From assembly GCA_946186125.1 (NCBI GenBank), contig CAMHLZ010000004.1, positions 37,321-101,320 of the forward strand: a DNA stretch of 64,000 nucleotides, given 5' to 3'. Under the pieces are notes generated by a model that saw only the letters and a list, made by a program, of their open reading frames with translations, ran no database searches and was not told the origin of the DNA. The position numbers and the translations under genes were made by a program. Positions 1 to 8,707 of the stretch are shown in pieces. Within the stretch, counting starts at the first letter, position 1. Each line of letters begins with the position of its first letter. The stretch is from an uncultured Lachnospira sp. (GTDB lineage Bacteria > Bacillota > Clostridia > Lachnospirales > Lachnospiraceae).

Positions 1-896
1 TTACCAGAACGCTCAAGGAGTTTCGGCATTTCACTGTAAACACTCGGCGGATATCCTCTTGTAACCGGAGGTTCTCCTGAAGCAAGTCCTATTTCTCTTT
101 GTGCCATTGCAAAACGTGTCAGAGAATCCATCATCAACAGTACGTCTTTTCCCTGATCTCTAAAATACTCTGCAATAGCCGTTGCGGTCTGTGCTGCTTT
201 TTTTCTTATCAAAGCAGGCTTGTCAGAAGTAGCAACAACAACTATACTTCTCTTCATACCCTCTTCGCCTAAATCCCTTTCAATAAATTCTCTTACTTCC
301 CTTCCACGTTCTCCAATAAGTGCAATCACATTTATATCAGCTTTTGTGTTTCTTGCAAACATTCCAAGAAGTGTACTCTTACCAACACCACTTCCTGCAA
401 ATATTCCAATTCTCTGACCTTTTCCCACTGTAATAAGACCATCTACAGCCTTAACTCCAAGCGGTAACACCTCATCTATAATTTTTCTTGATAATGGATC
501 CGGCGGCTTCGCCTCCACAGAATACCTCTTAGAAGATTTTATATCTACTTCTTCATCTATCGGTCTGCCAAGTCCGTCAAGTGTATAACCGAGCAGTTCA
601 TCTCCAACTTTTACTTTCAATGCATGTCCCGTATTTTCCACACGACTTCCCGGTCCAATTCCATCTATACTGTCATATGGCATCAATAAAACTCTTTTAT
701 CCCTGAATCCTACCACTTCAGACATAACCCACATTGATGAATCTTCTTTTGATACAATTCTGCATACATCACCTAAATTAGCATCCGGTCCCATTGATTC
801 AATCGTCAGTCCGACTATCTTAACAACCTTCCCAAGACACTTAATATATGATTTGTCCATAAGACGCATATATTTTTCAACATCTACTACACCCAT
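1..896 (-). CDS. fliI: Flagellum-specific ATPase FliI (3' part missing at window edge)
   Basis: FliI is the ATPase of the flagellar type III export apparatus at the cytoplasmic base of the basal body, where it works with FliH and FliJ to deliver export substrates. The visible 298 codons start at an ATG preceded by AGGAG. They contain an N-terminal beta-barrel region, the Walker A motif GSGVGKST at about residue 162, and the conserved LIGERGREV and [15 protein letters not shown] segments typical of F1-like export ATPases. The reading frame is intact and runs off the left end, so roughly the last third of the protein (family length about 430-440) lies outside the window. It follows fliH by 16 bases, consistent with one flagellar operon. 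The assignment to FliI rather than an F1 beta subunit or a virulence T3SS ATPase rests on both sequence and neighbours. Confidence 0.97.
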   Translation of the reverse strand, partial: MGVVDVEKYMRLMDKSYIKCLGKVVKIVGLTIESMGPDANLGDVCRIVSKEDSSMWVMSEVVGFRDKRVLLMPYDSIDGIGPGSRVENTGHALKVKVGDELLGYTLDGLGRPIDEEVDIKSSKRYSVEAKPPDPLSRKIIDEVLPLGVKAVDGLITVGKGQRIGIFAGSGVGKSTLLGMFARNTKADINVIALIGERGREVREFIERDLGEEGMKRSIVVVATSDKPALIRKKAAQTATAIAEYFRDQGKDVLLMMDSLTRFAMAQREIGLASGEPPVTRGYPPSVYSEMPKLLERSG

Positions 897-912
897 CTGT
901 TTCTCCTAATCA

Positions 913-1731
913 TTATTCCGTCATGCATGCCAGTATTTTTATACTTTCAACCAGGTTTTCCAATTGAATATCCAAACTGCAGTCATATATTCCGCTATCT
1001 GTTTCTATCATGCATTGTCCTTTTTTAAATGTCGGATCTTCTATTATTTCAATCTGCATTTTTCCATGTATGGACTGTCTTAATTTTTCCTTGTTATCTA
1101 AAACAAATTTATAATCTGTGGTCGATACTCTTATTAATAAATCCGAACTGAATTCATTCTTTGCAATTACATCTTCAACCAACTTGAATACTAAATCTTT
1201 TTTATCTTCTGCCAATACATGAGTAACCTTAGTAAATACATCTAATATCGTAGAAACCAGTTCCCCTTCCATTGTCTTAAGTCTGGCTTCATATTCAGAA
1301 TTTAATCTCTCTTTTTCCTCTGCAAGGAGCTTTGTCTGTTTTTCTATCTCCTTTGCAGCCTGAACTTTCCCATCCTGATAACCTGCATTTCTACCCTCTG
1401 CCGAAGCTGCCTGTCTTATGCTTTCACATTCCTGTCTTGCCTGTTCTATTATAGCCTCAGCATCACTCTGTGCTAATGCTATAATTTCATCAGCTCTGGC
1501 ATTTGCAGCCTCATTTTCTTTTATTATGTTACTTTCGTCATCAAGAAGCATTTCTACCGACTCAGCATCTATTCCCTCAATAAACTCCCCATCCTGTTCC
1601 TGAATATTTTGCTCCATCTCCATTTTTTTTTGAATCTGGGCTATTTTTTCGGTAATTAACGCATTGTAATCTATTACCTTTTTTTCGTTACTATCACATT
1701 TAATATTAATCGATTTTAATAAATTAGACAA
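913..1731 (-). CDS. fliH: Flagellar assembly protein FliH
   Basis: The 272-residue protein has the layout of FliH, the stator-like negative regulator that links the FliI ATPase to the export gate and C-ring. A charged, glutamate-rich N-terminal half with a long predicted coiled coil (about residues 65-150, with many Ala/Glu/Gln heptads) is followed by a compact C-terminal domain ending near a VESIKIL segment. The most likely start is a TTG whose GGAGGTGA ribosome-binding site lies inside the 3' end of fliG; the two genes overlap by 8 bases, suggesting translational coupling. FliH sequences diverge strongly, so the call depends partly on position between fliG and fliI. Confidence 0.93.
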   Translation of the reverse strand: MSNLLKSINIKCDSNEKKVIDYNALITEKIAQIQKKMEMEQNIQEQDGEFIEGIDAESVEMLLDDESNIIKENEAANARADEIIALAQSDAEAIIEQARQECESIRQAASAEGRNAGYQDGKVQAAKEIEKQTKLLAEEKERLNSEYEARLKTMEGELVSTILDVFTKVTHVLAEDKKDLVFKLVEDVIAKNEFSSDLLIRVSTTDYKFVLDNKEKLRQSIHGKMQIEIIEDPTFKKGQCMIETDSGIYDCSLDIQLENLVESIKILACMTE

Positions 1732-2740
1732 TTATCTCGTCACCTCCGCCACGAGCTATAACAATCTCGCCAGAGTCTTCTAACTTACGGATGATGTTAA
1801 CAATCTTCTGCTGTGCCTCTTCAACATCCTTCATACGTACAGGACCCATAAAATCCATATCTTCCCTTATCATTGCAGCAAGACGCTTTGAAAGGTTTTT
1901 AAAGATAATATTCTGAACTTCTTCCGTAGTTCCCTTAAGCGCAAGACCAAGATCGCTGTTATCAACTTCACGAAGCACTCTCTGTACAGTCTTATCATCA
2001 AGTGCAAGGATATCTTCAAATACAAACATTTTATGCTTGATTTCATCTGCAAGTTCTGGCTCTTCAATTTCAAGGCTTTCCATAATGTGTTTTTCTGTAC
2101 CTCTGTCAACAGAATTCAAAATCTCTACGATTGAATCCACACCACCGACAATTGTGTAATCCTGATTTACAAGAGATGATAACTTTCTCTCCAACACTTC
2201 TTCAACTTCTTTTATAACATCCGGCGATGTTCTATCCATCTGTGCAATACGCTTAGATACATCAGCCTGTTTATCAAGCGACAAAGATGATATAATCTGT
2301 GCCGCCTGAGCTGACGGAAGATATGCCAGAATCAAAGCTATCGTCTGTGGATGCTCATCCTGAATAAAGTTAAGAATCTGGGATGCATCTGTTTTTCTTA
2401 TAAATTCAAAAGGACGTACCTGTAATGACGCGGTAAGCTTATTGATAACATTTTGAGCCTCAGAAGCTCCCAAAGCTTTCTCCAAGAGTTCTTTTGCATA
2501 TGAAATACCACCTTCGGCAATATACTGCTGTGCAAGGCAAACCTGATAAAACTCTTCAAGTACTTCTTCTTTTAACTGTGGAGTAACACTTCTTGTGTTC
2601 GCTATCTCAAGCGTCAATTCCTCTATCTCTTCTTCTTTTAAGTGTTTAAATATCTTTGCTGATTTTTCAGGGCCAAGTGCAATCAGCAGTATCGCTGCCT
2701 TTTGCACTCCCATCATTTCACTTGTACCGCTTTTTGCCAT
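1724..2740 (-). CDS. fliG: Flagellar motor switch protein FliG
   Basis: FliG is the C-ring component that binds the MS-ring (FliF) and, through its C-terminal domain, interacts with the MotA stator to produce torque. At 338 residues it is full length. The EHPQT motif sits at about residues 129-133, the MFVFEDI segment of the middle/C-terminal linker at about 238-244, and the C-terminal domain carries the charged helix expected of the torque surface (RVLREVDNSDLGLALKG). It lies between fliF and fliH and overlaps fliH by 8 bases. No defects are seen. Confidence 0.98.
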   Translation of the reverse strand: MAKSGTSEMMGVQKAAILLIALGPEKSAKIFKHLKEEEIEELTLEIANTRSVTPQLKEEVLEEFYQVCLAQQYIAEGGISYAKELLEKALGASEAQNVINKLTASLQVRPFEFIRKTDASQILNFIQDEHPQTIALILAYLPSAQAAQIISSLSLDKQADVSKRIAQMDRTSPDVIKEVEEVLERKLSSLVNQDYTIVGGVDSIVEILNSVDRGTEKHIMESLEIEEPELADEIKHKMFVFEDILALDDKTVQRVLREVDNSDLGLALKGTTEEVQNIIFKNLSKRLAAMIREDMDFMGPVRMKDVEEAQQKIVNIIRKLEDSGEIVIARGGGDEIIV

Positions 2741-2777
2741 CTTAATACCGTCCCTTTCCCAAAACTCTCAGACCATC

Positions 2778-4394
2778 CTAGCCCCAGTCGTCATTAAGCC
2801 AGTTACGCAGCAGCAATGCTGTTGCTTCCGGATTCTCATCAACAAACCTCTCAATAGCTTTTCTGGTCTCAGATTTATCATTCAAATCAATATCTTCAAC
2901 AGTTTCCTGTGCCTCTTTTGTAGTAGCAAGTAATTCTTCCACTGACAATTCCGGCTCCTGCTCTACAATCTCTACCGGTCTTGTACTTCTGTATACTACA
3001 ATCGCAAGTAACAGTAATATAATACCTGCAAGAATATATGGTATATAATCAGCAAATGTCTTTACATTATCTACCGAATCAACAAATTGTGGAACCTGAT
3101 ATCCGACAATGGTAATATTGTCTTTATCAAATCCGGTCGCATCTGACACAAGATTATATATATTATCAGGAATTTCGATTTCAACATTGTCTGCATTTGC
3201 TGACTTGAATTCCTCCCATGTAGTACCGTCAAGTAATCCCGCTTTTTTTACTACATCTTCTTCGTAAATGTTATAAGAACTAACTACAATCGATACCCTC
3301 GATTTTGTATAATCAATTTTTCCTCTTTCATTTGTCGTGTTTGACACTATCTGGTTAACTGCATACTCATATTTTTTCAACGAATATGTGCTGGTCGAAC
3401 TTGAAGAATCCTGAAGCTCATATGTTATATCTTCATCATTTGTATCCGTTCCCGGGATTCCTCCTGATGCCGTACCGCCTGTCTCATCTACTTCATACGA
3501 TGACGTATACGGCCCCTGCTCCCTGTCACCTGTATTATATGTAACCTCCGTTGAACTTACCGTATCAAAATTCATGTCCAGATAAGGTGATACTTCAACA
3601 GTCTGATATAACTCAGCCGCATCAAATAATTTCTTTATATTTGATGTTACAATATCCATTGCTGCCTGGCGCATCTCACTCTTAGATGTACCTGAATAGT
3701 CGTCCGCATCATAATCCGTTCCACGGAACAACATATTTCCATTCGAATCTATAATAGTAACATTGCTGGTAGAATCATTTCCTACAGCAGTTGCAACCCA
3801 CTGTGCTATATTTTCTGCTTTAGAACTTCCTATATCTTCTTTTAATTTTAAAATAATACTAACCGATGTATCTTCCTGCTCTTCAAGTACACTCAATGTA
3901 GTTTCCGGAACTTTTATGCTTACTTTAGCAATCTTTATATAATCCTGACTCTCTAAAGCTGATTTTAATTTACTTTCAATGTATGCCCAATACTTTTTCT
4001 GCTTATCAGCTTCTGTAGAACTGAAACCGCCACCGAGCGCATCATTTAACGAATAATCTTCAATAGAATAGCCATCCGCCCCTATGCCGGCAGTAGCAAT
4101 AGCCATCTCTGCATCAACTTTTTTCTCTTTTAAAACCTTTACTACAAACGTGTCAGACATAGTGTAATCAGTTATTCCCGCATCATTAAGACAGGTTTTG
4201 ACCTCCGATGCGGTGGTTGCCGAATCACATGTCAGCAATGTTACATACTCCGGTCTTGTAAGCACATATGCCAGTACCGCTATAAAAACAATCACTGCAA
4301 GTACAATGCTAATCATTAGTGTCCTCTGTCGTCTATTGTACTTATTCCAAAATTCCACTGCCTTTTCCTGTACTGCTTTTACTCTTTCATTCAT
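2778..4394 (-). CDS. fliF: Flagellar MS-ring protein FliF
   Basis: FliF forms the MS-ring in the cytoplasmic membrane, the platform for the export gate and C-ring. The 538-residue protein has a first membrane segment at about residues 26-47, a long periplasm-equivalent region with the ring-building YscJ/FliF domains (including TTLSVLEEQEDTSVSIILKL, typical of the family), a low-complexity Gly/Ser/Thr/Asp insertion at about 300-345, a second membrane segment near residues 455-475 (YIPYILAGIILLLLAIVVY) and a short acidic cytoplasmic tail that binds FliG. It is followed by fliG after 37 bases, as in other Firmicutes fla operons. Confidence 0.97.
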   Translation of the reverse strand: MNERVKAVQEKAVEFWNKYNRRQRTLMISIVLAVIVFIAVLAYVLTRPEYVTLLTCDSATTASEVKTCLNDAGITDYTMSDTFVVKVLKEKKVDAEMAIATAGIGADGYSIEDYSLNDALGGGFSSTEADKQKKYWAYIESKLKSALESQDYIKIAKVSIKVPETTLSVLEEQEDTSVSIILKLKEDIGSSKAENIAQWVATAVGNDSTSNVTIIDSNGNMLFRGTDYDADDYSGTSKSEMRQAAMDIVTSNIKKLFDAAELYQTVEVSPYLDMNFDTVSSTEVTYNTGDREQGPYTSSYEVDETGGTASGGIPGTDTNDEDITYELQDSSSSTSTYSLKKYEYAVNQIVSNTTNERGKIDYTKSRVSIVVSSYNIYEEDVVKKAGLLDGTTWEEFKSANADNVEIEIPDNIYNLVSDATGFDKDNITIVGYQVPQFVDSVDNVKTFADYIPYILAGIILLLLAIVVYRSTRPVEIVEQEPELSVEELLATTKEAQETVEDIDLNDKSETRKAIERFVDENPEATALLLRNWLNDDWG

Positions 4395-4424
4395 GGAACT
4401 GCTTCTCCCTACGTATATTTGTTA

Positions 4425-4754
4425 CTAAATTTGAATATTCATTATTTCCTTATAAGCCTCAAGAAATTTATTCTTAACAGCTACCGTATACTGCAATGAC
4501 AGTGCCGCTTTCTGCTGTGCTATAGCAAGGTCATGTGCATTATTTGAATATCCCATAGCAAAATTAAGCTGTTCTGCCTCTGCAGCATTTGATAAATTAT
4601 TTGTATCATTTACCATGTTCATTGCTGCGTCAAGCACAGAAGAAAACGCTCCCTCGTTTTTCTTTTTTCCTGCATTTTCTATATTAGCTGACAATTCTTT
4701 CTCAATAGCTTTTGAAGCAATGTTACGAACTGCCATCATATCTAATCCCGCCAC
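4425..4754 (-). CDS. fliE: Flagellar hook-basal body complex protein FliE
   Basis: FliE is the small adapter that joins the MS-ring to the rod. The 109-residue protein has the typical C-terminal hydrophobic and helical region (DLAIAQQKAALSLQYTVAVK followed by YKEIMNIQ), which matches the family signature around the conserved MxVQVRNK-like segment. It sits between flgC and fliF, its standard position. The start ATG is preceded by GGAGAAAAATAAGTGG, giving a fair ribosome-binding site. Confidence 0.95.
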   Translation of the reverse strand: MAGLDMMAVRNIASKAIEKELSANIENAGKKKNEGAFSSVLDAAMNMVNDTNNLSNAAEAEQLNFAMGYSNNAHDLAIAQQKAALSLQYTVAVKNKFLEAYKEIMNIQI

Positions 4755-4777
4755 TTATTTTTCTCCTTTCAGTTACA

Positions 4778-5215
4778 TCAGTTTCCCAGATTCAATCCTG
4801 AAGTTGCCATAGCTTTACTTGCATTAAAAGCTGTAACATTGGCTTCATAAGAACGTGAAGCTGAAATCAAGTTAGTCATCTCAGTCACAGTATTCACATT
4901 TGGATACAATACATATCCATTCTCATCCGCATCCGGGTGAGACGGATCATAAACCTTCTTCATAGCCGTGCTTGTATCATTCACAATAGAAGTCACCTTT
5001 ACTCCATGACCTATTCTTCCAATCGTGGTCTGCAATATACCATCAAATCCTGAAGATCTCTTTTCCTGAAACATTACTGTCTTACGTACATACGGCTTTC
5101 CATCAGCCGTTCTTGTAGTATCTATATTAGCCAGATTCTGAGAAATTGTATCACTTCTTAATCTCTGTGCCGTCATACCTGACGCACTTATATCAAAACT
5201 AGTAAATAAACCCAT
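4778..5215 (-). CDS. flgC: Flagellar basal-body rod protein FlgC
   Basis: FlgC is one of the proximal rod proteins exported through the flagellar apparatus. The 145-residue product begins with the rod/hook family N-terminus (FDISASGMTAQRLRSDTISQ NLAN, including the conserved N-x-A-N element) and ends with the helical C-terminus SYEANVTAFNASKAMATSGL found in FlgC. Length fits the family. It follows flgB by 33 bases and precedes fliE, the usual flgB-flgC-fliE order. Confidence 0.97.
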   Translation of the reverse strand: MGLFTSFDISASGMTAQRLRSDTISQNLANIDTTRTADGKPYVRKTVMFQEKRSSGFDGILQTTIGRIGHGVKVTSIVNDTSTAMKKVYDPSHPDADENGYVLYPNVNTVTEMTNLISASRSYEANVTAFNASKAMATSGLNLGN

Positions 5216-5248
5216 ATATACACCAATCCTTTCGTACCATCCCTAATA

Positions 5249-5638
5249 CTACTCCATTGCTTTTTTTATCATATCGAAATCATTACTGATGCTCTTCATA
5301 AGAGCCTGATACATAAGCTGATTTGATGCCAGCTCAACATTTTCCGTGTCTACGTCCACATTATTACCATCAAGTCTGTATGACAGATATGCCATATCAG
5401 TATAGGTAGTAGCATTAATGCTGCCTAATTCTATATCAGATACTCTCTTTTGAAGTGTAGATGTATCTGCCCCTGCAAGCTCTGCCTGAAGATATCCCTG
5501 AAACGAAACATCTTTTCTCTTATAGTTAGGCGTATCAGCATTTGCAATATTATTAGACAATATGTCATTTCTTGTCCAACTCGCATCTGCTGCTTTATCT
5601 AAAACATTAACATAATTATATATGCTTGTATTTATCAA
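5249..5638 (-). CDS. flgB: Flagellar basal-body rod protein FlgB
   Basis: FlgB is a proximal rod protein and the first gene of the flagellar operon here. I place the start at a TTG (5638-5636), giving 129 residues beginning MINTSIYNYVNVLDKA. A strong AAGGAGGA lies 8 bases upstream of it, and the alternative upstream start would add 12 residues foreign to the family. The sequence has the rod-protein N-terminal NDILSNNIANADTPNYKRKDVSF block, with the NIAN-x-DTP-x-YK motif, and a C-terminal helix LASNQLMYQALMKSISNDF. A sigma-A type promoter lies 60-88 bases upstream. Confidence 0.96.
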   Translation of the reverse strand: MINTSIYNYVNVLDKAADASWTRNDILSNNIANADTPNYKRKDVSFQGYLQAELAGADTSTLQKRVSDIELGSINATTYTDMAYLSYRLDGNNVDVDTENVELASNQLMYQALMKSISNDFDMIKKAME

Positions 5639-5697
5639 AACTGTCTCCTCCTTCACACTTTTGATTAATCGCACAATTCACGCAATTCTACTTCTTT

Positions 5698-5726
5698 ATT
5701 ATAAGTGTGATAGCACAAAATGGCAA
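5698..5726 (-). promoter_or_regulatory. Sigma-A type promoter of the flagellar operon
   Basis: Read on the minus strand, the box TTGCCA (5726-5721) is followed by a 17-base spacer and a perfect TATAAT (5703-5698). This lies about 60 bases upstream of the flgB TTG start and just downstream of the codY terminator, so flagellar transcription can start independently of codY. No sigma-28 type motif (TAAA plus CCGATAT) is visible, consistent with early basal-body genes being read by the main sigma factor. Identified from sequence only. Confidence 0.75.
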
Positions 5727-5751
5727 GCACATTTTTCAAATATGAAACATG

Positions 5752-5796
5752 AAAAAACTGCCACGTATGATAAATCTTTAACATATAGGCAGTTTT
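5752..5796 (-). terminator. Rho-independent terminator after codY
   Basis: On the minus strand, the arms AAAACTGCC and GGCAGTTTT (5788-5796 and 5754-5762) enclose a partly paired AT-rich loop and run into TTTTTTC. It starts about 18 bases after the codY stop codon and separates codY from the flgB promoter. Confidence 0.8.
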
Positions 5797-5813
5797 GTCG
5801 TTGATAATATCGT

Positions 5814-6575
5814 TTATTTTATGATGTCGAATACTGTATCATTTAATATCTTAATGTATGTTCCCTTCATTCCTGATGAATGTGTCACTATCACTCCGGC
5901 ACTTTCTAGTTTTTTTAACGCATTTACTATAATAGATCTTGTAATACCTATTCTGTCAGCAATACGACTCGCAACCAGCGTGCCCTCAACCCCGTCAAGC
6001 TCCTGTATGATATATGCAACAGCCTCTTTTTCAGAAGATGATAATGTACTCAAAGCCGAGTTAACTAAGTTTCGTTTTCTTGAACACTCAGCATTTTCTT
6101 CATCTACTGAACGTATCATTTCAAGACCGACAACTGTAGTTCCATACTCACTGATTATTATATCATCAATTCCGTACTCGTCTTTATCTTTGTATATAAA
6201 CAGCGTAGCAAGCCTCTCTCCTGCTATATCAATCGGTGATATAATAGCTTTATATTTTCTGATGTCGTCCCGTGTAAATCCAAATGTCTCAAGATTAACA
6301 TTATCTGTCGTAGATAAAACATTTAAAAGTCTTTCGTTAAATGATTTATCAATATGTTTTCCTACTTCATCCTGAATCAGCTCTGTTATCTCGTCTATCC
6401 CTGGTTGTATTCCTACTCCCAACACTTTACCCTTTTTACTAATTACTATTGTGTTTGAACACAATACCTCTCCCAATACATCACATATGTCATCAAATAT
6501 AACCTTCGTTGATGTGTTATTATGCAATAACTTATTTATCTTTCTTGTTTTATCCAACAAATGAACATTACCCAT
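5814..6575 (-). CDS. codY: GTP- and branched-chain amino acid-sensing global repressor CodY
   Basis: CodY is the nutrient-responsive DNA-binding repressor of low-GC Gram-positive bacteria, activated by isoleucine/valine/leucine and GTP. The 253-residue protein has the N-terminal GAF-type ligand domain (about 1-155) and a C-terminal winged helix-turn-helix with the segment VASRIADRIGITRSIIVNAL KKLESAGVI at about 200-230, which is near-invariant in CodY. Length is typical (about 260). It lies directly upstream of flgB, as in Bacillus subtilis, but here follows topA directly, without trmFO, xerC/codV, hslV and hslU in between. Confidence 0.98.
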   Translation of the reverse strand: MGNVHLLDKTRKINKLLHNNTSTKVIFDDICDVLGEVLCSNTIVISKKGKVLGVGIQPGIDEITELIQDEVGKHIDKSFNERLLNVLSTTDNVNLETFGFTRDDIRKYKAIISPIDIAGERLATLFIYKDKDEYGIDDIIISEYGTTVVGLEMIRSVDEENAECSRKRNLVNSALSTLSSSEKEAVAYIIQELDGVEGTLVASRIADRIGITRSIIVNALKKLESAGVIVTHSSGMKGTYIKILNDTVFDIIK

Positions 6576-6601
6576 AAGTCAATAACTTCTCCTAAACTGT
6601 T

Positions 6602-8683
6602 TTATGATGATTGGTCTTTTTCGATTTGTTCAAAATATCCGCACTGCTCATCAGAACAAACCGCCTTATTGCCTTTTTGCAACATATATTTTCCACATCG
6701 TGGACATGGTTTTGCCAACGGTTTCTGCCATGACATAAATTCGCACTCCGGATTATTCTCACAGCCAAAATATTTACGTCCTTTTTTAGTCTTCTTAATA
6801 ACTATCTCTTTACCACAGGCCGGACACGGTATTCCCGTCTTCTCATAATACGGTTTTGTATTCCTGCAATCCGGGAATCCCGGACACGCTAAGAACTTTC
6901 CATGCGGTCCGTACTTAACAACCATATTTTTCCCACAACTCTCACATATTACATCCGTAACTTCATCGGCAATCTCTATTTTTTCCAAATCTTTTTCCGC
7001 TTTTTCCACTGCCTCAGCCAAATCCGGATAAAAATTCCTTACTATAGTTTTCCATTGTACGCTGCCTTCTTCAACCATATCTAACAAAGATTCTACATTA
7101 GCCGTAAAACTTGAATCAACGATTGCAGGAAATTCTTTCTTCATTATATCGTTGACTACCTCACCAAGTTCCGTCACATACAAATTCTTCTGTTCTTTCA
7201 CAACATACCTTCTTGCAATAATAGTTGTAATAATAGGCGCATACGTACTCGGTCTTCCAATCCCCTGTTCTTCAAGTGATTTTACCAGTGCAGCCTCTGT
7301 GAAATGAGCCGGTGGCTGAGTAAAATGCTGCTTACTGTCAAATTCTTCAAAATCAAGCTCGTCATCTTTTTCTATGTTCTTAATAGTAATTTTATCACCT
7401 TTGTCATCGTCTTCATCTGTATATACAGACATAAAACCATCAAAAATCAATTTAGATGCAGATGATGTAAAAATATATTTTCCGGCTGAAATCTTAACAG
7501 ACATTGTCTCATACTTTGCATTCTGCATTCTGCTTGCCGTGAATCTTTTCCAAATGAGCTGATATAATCTATACTGGTCTCTTGATAAATCTTCTTTTAC
7601 CGTAACAGGAGTAAGTTCTATGTCTGTTGGTCTTATGGCTTCATGAGCATCCTGTATCTTACTGTCAGACTTGTTTGTCTTAGCTTCACTATTCGCTATA
7701 TATTCATCACCATATCTGTCCAGAATAAATGTCCTTGCCATCTCCTCTGCCGTATCTGATATTCTCGTAGAATCTGTACGCAGATAAGATATAAGACCTA
7801 TAGTACCGCGTCCCTTGACATTAATTCCTTCATACAGCTGCTGCGCAATTCTCATCGTCTTCTGAGTAGAAAAATTCAATTGTTTTGATGCTTCCTGCTG
7901 CAACGTACTGGTAGTAAAAGGTAATGGAGCTTTTTTTGTTCTTTCCCCCTTTTTCACATCACTTACAACATATTTTTTTCCTTTAAGCTCAGATAATATC
8001 ACGTCAAGCTGTTCTTTGTTCTCTATATTGATTCTGCCATCAGCATTACCGTAGAACTTAGAAACAAGTGGTTTCTTACTTCCCGATACTTTAAGCAGAG
8101 CATCCAATGTCCAATATTCAACCGGTATGAATGCATTTATCTCTTCTTCTCTGTCGCAAATCATTCTAAGAGCTACAGACTGTACTCTTCCCGCACTCAG
8201 ACCTCTCTTGACCTTTTGCCATAATAACGGACTTATGGAATATCCAACAAGACGATCGAGCATTCTTCTGGTCTGCTGGGCATTAACAAGATTCATGTTA
8301 ATCTCTCTGGGCTGTTTCAAAGATGCTTTCACAGCCGTTTTTGTAATCTCATTAAACGTAATCCTTTTCATATTTTTCGACTCAAGCTTCAAGGCTGTAG
8401 CAAGATGCCATGATATTGCTTCACCTTCACGATCCGGGTCAGTTGCAAGAAATATTTTATCTGCTTTCTTAACTTCTTTTCTAAGCTCAGCTAATTTCCC
8501 ACCTTTTCCACGTATGGTAATATACTTAGGTTCATAATCATTTTCAACATCTATGCCCATTGTGCTCTTAGGCAAATCACGAACATGACCATTTGAAGCA
8601 ACCACATTATAATTGCTTCCCAGAAATTTTTTAATTGTATTTACTTTTGCAGGTGATTCCACAATCACTAAATACTTAGCCAT
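6602..8683 (-). CDS. topA: DNA topoisomerase I
   Basis: Type IA topoisomerase that relaxes negative supercoils through a transient 5'-phosphotyrosine link. The 693-residue protein has an N-terminal TOPRIM domain (YLVIVESPAK start, DPDREGEAISWHL at about 75-87), the catalytic tyrosine in GLISYLRTDSTRIS (about residue 297), and three C-terminal zinc-ribbon units, each with paired CxxC motifs (CESCGK, CPACGK, CPRCGK). The family length is 650-900, so this is a three-finger version. It is 24 bases after dprA and 26 before codY, within one transcription unit beginning at comM. Confidence 0.98.
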   Translation of the reverse strand: MAKYLVIVESPAKVNTIKKFLGSNYNVVASNGHVRDLPKSTMGIDVENDYEPKYITIRGKGGKLAELRKEVKKADKIFLATDPDREGEAISWHLATALKLESKNMKRITFNEITKTAVKASLKQPREINMNLVNAQQTRRMLDRLVGYSISPLLWQKVKRGLSAGRVQSVALRMICDREEEINAFIPVEYWTLDALLKVSGSKKPLVSKFYGNADGRINIENKEQLDVILSELKGKKYVVSDVKKGERTKKAPLPFTTSTLQQEASKQLNFSTQKTMRIAQQLYEGINVKGRGTIGLISYLRTDSTRISDTAEEMARTFILDRYGDEYIANSEAKTNKSDSKIQDAHEAIRPTDIELTPVTVKEDLSRDQYRLYQLIWKRFTASRMQNAKYETMSVKISAGKYIFTSSASKLIFDGFMSVYTDEDDDKGDKITIKNIEKDDELDFEEFDSKQHFTQPPAHFTEAALVKSLEEQGIGRPSTYAPIITTIIARRYVVKEQKNLYVTELGEVVNDIMKKEFPAIVDSSFTANVESLLDMVEEGSVQWKTIVRNFYPDLAEAVEKAEKDLEKIEIADEVTDVICESCGKNMVVKYGPHGKFLACPGFPDCRNTKPYYEKTGIPCPACGKEIVIKKTKKGRKYFGCENNPECEFMSWQKPLAKPCPRCGKYMLQKGNKAVCSDEQCGYFEQIEKDQSS

Positions 8684-8707
8684 AATAATGTCCCCTTTTG
8701 AATGTTA

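Noticed and set aside
5731..5757. TTTTTCA...TGAAAAA inverted repeat near the flgB promoter as a CodY box
   Set aside because: The CodY consensus AATTTTCWGAAAATT matches too poorly here and the region is generally AT-rich; the repeat overlaps the codY terminator side.
5639..5813. Sigma-28 promoter ahead of flgB
   Set aside because: No TAAA plus CCGATAT pair at the right spacing; a good sigma-A promoter explains transcription.
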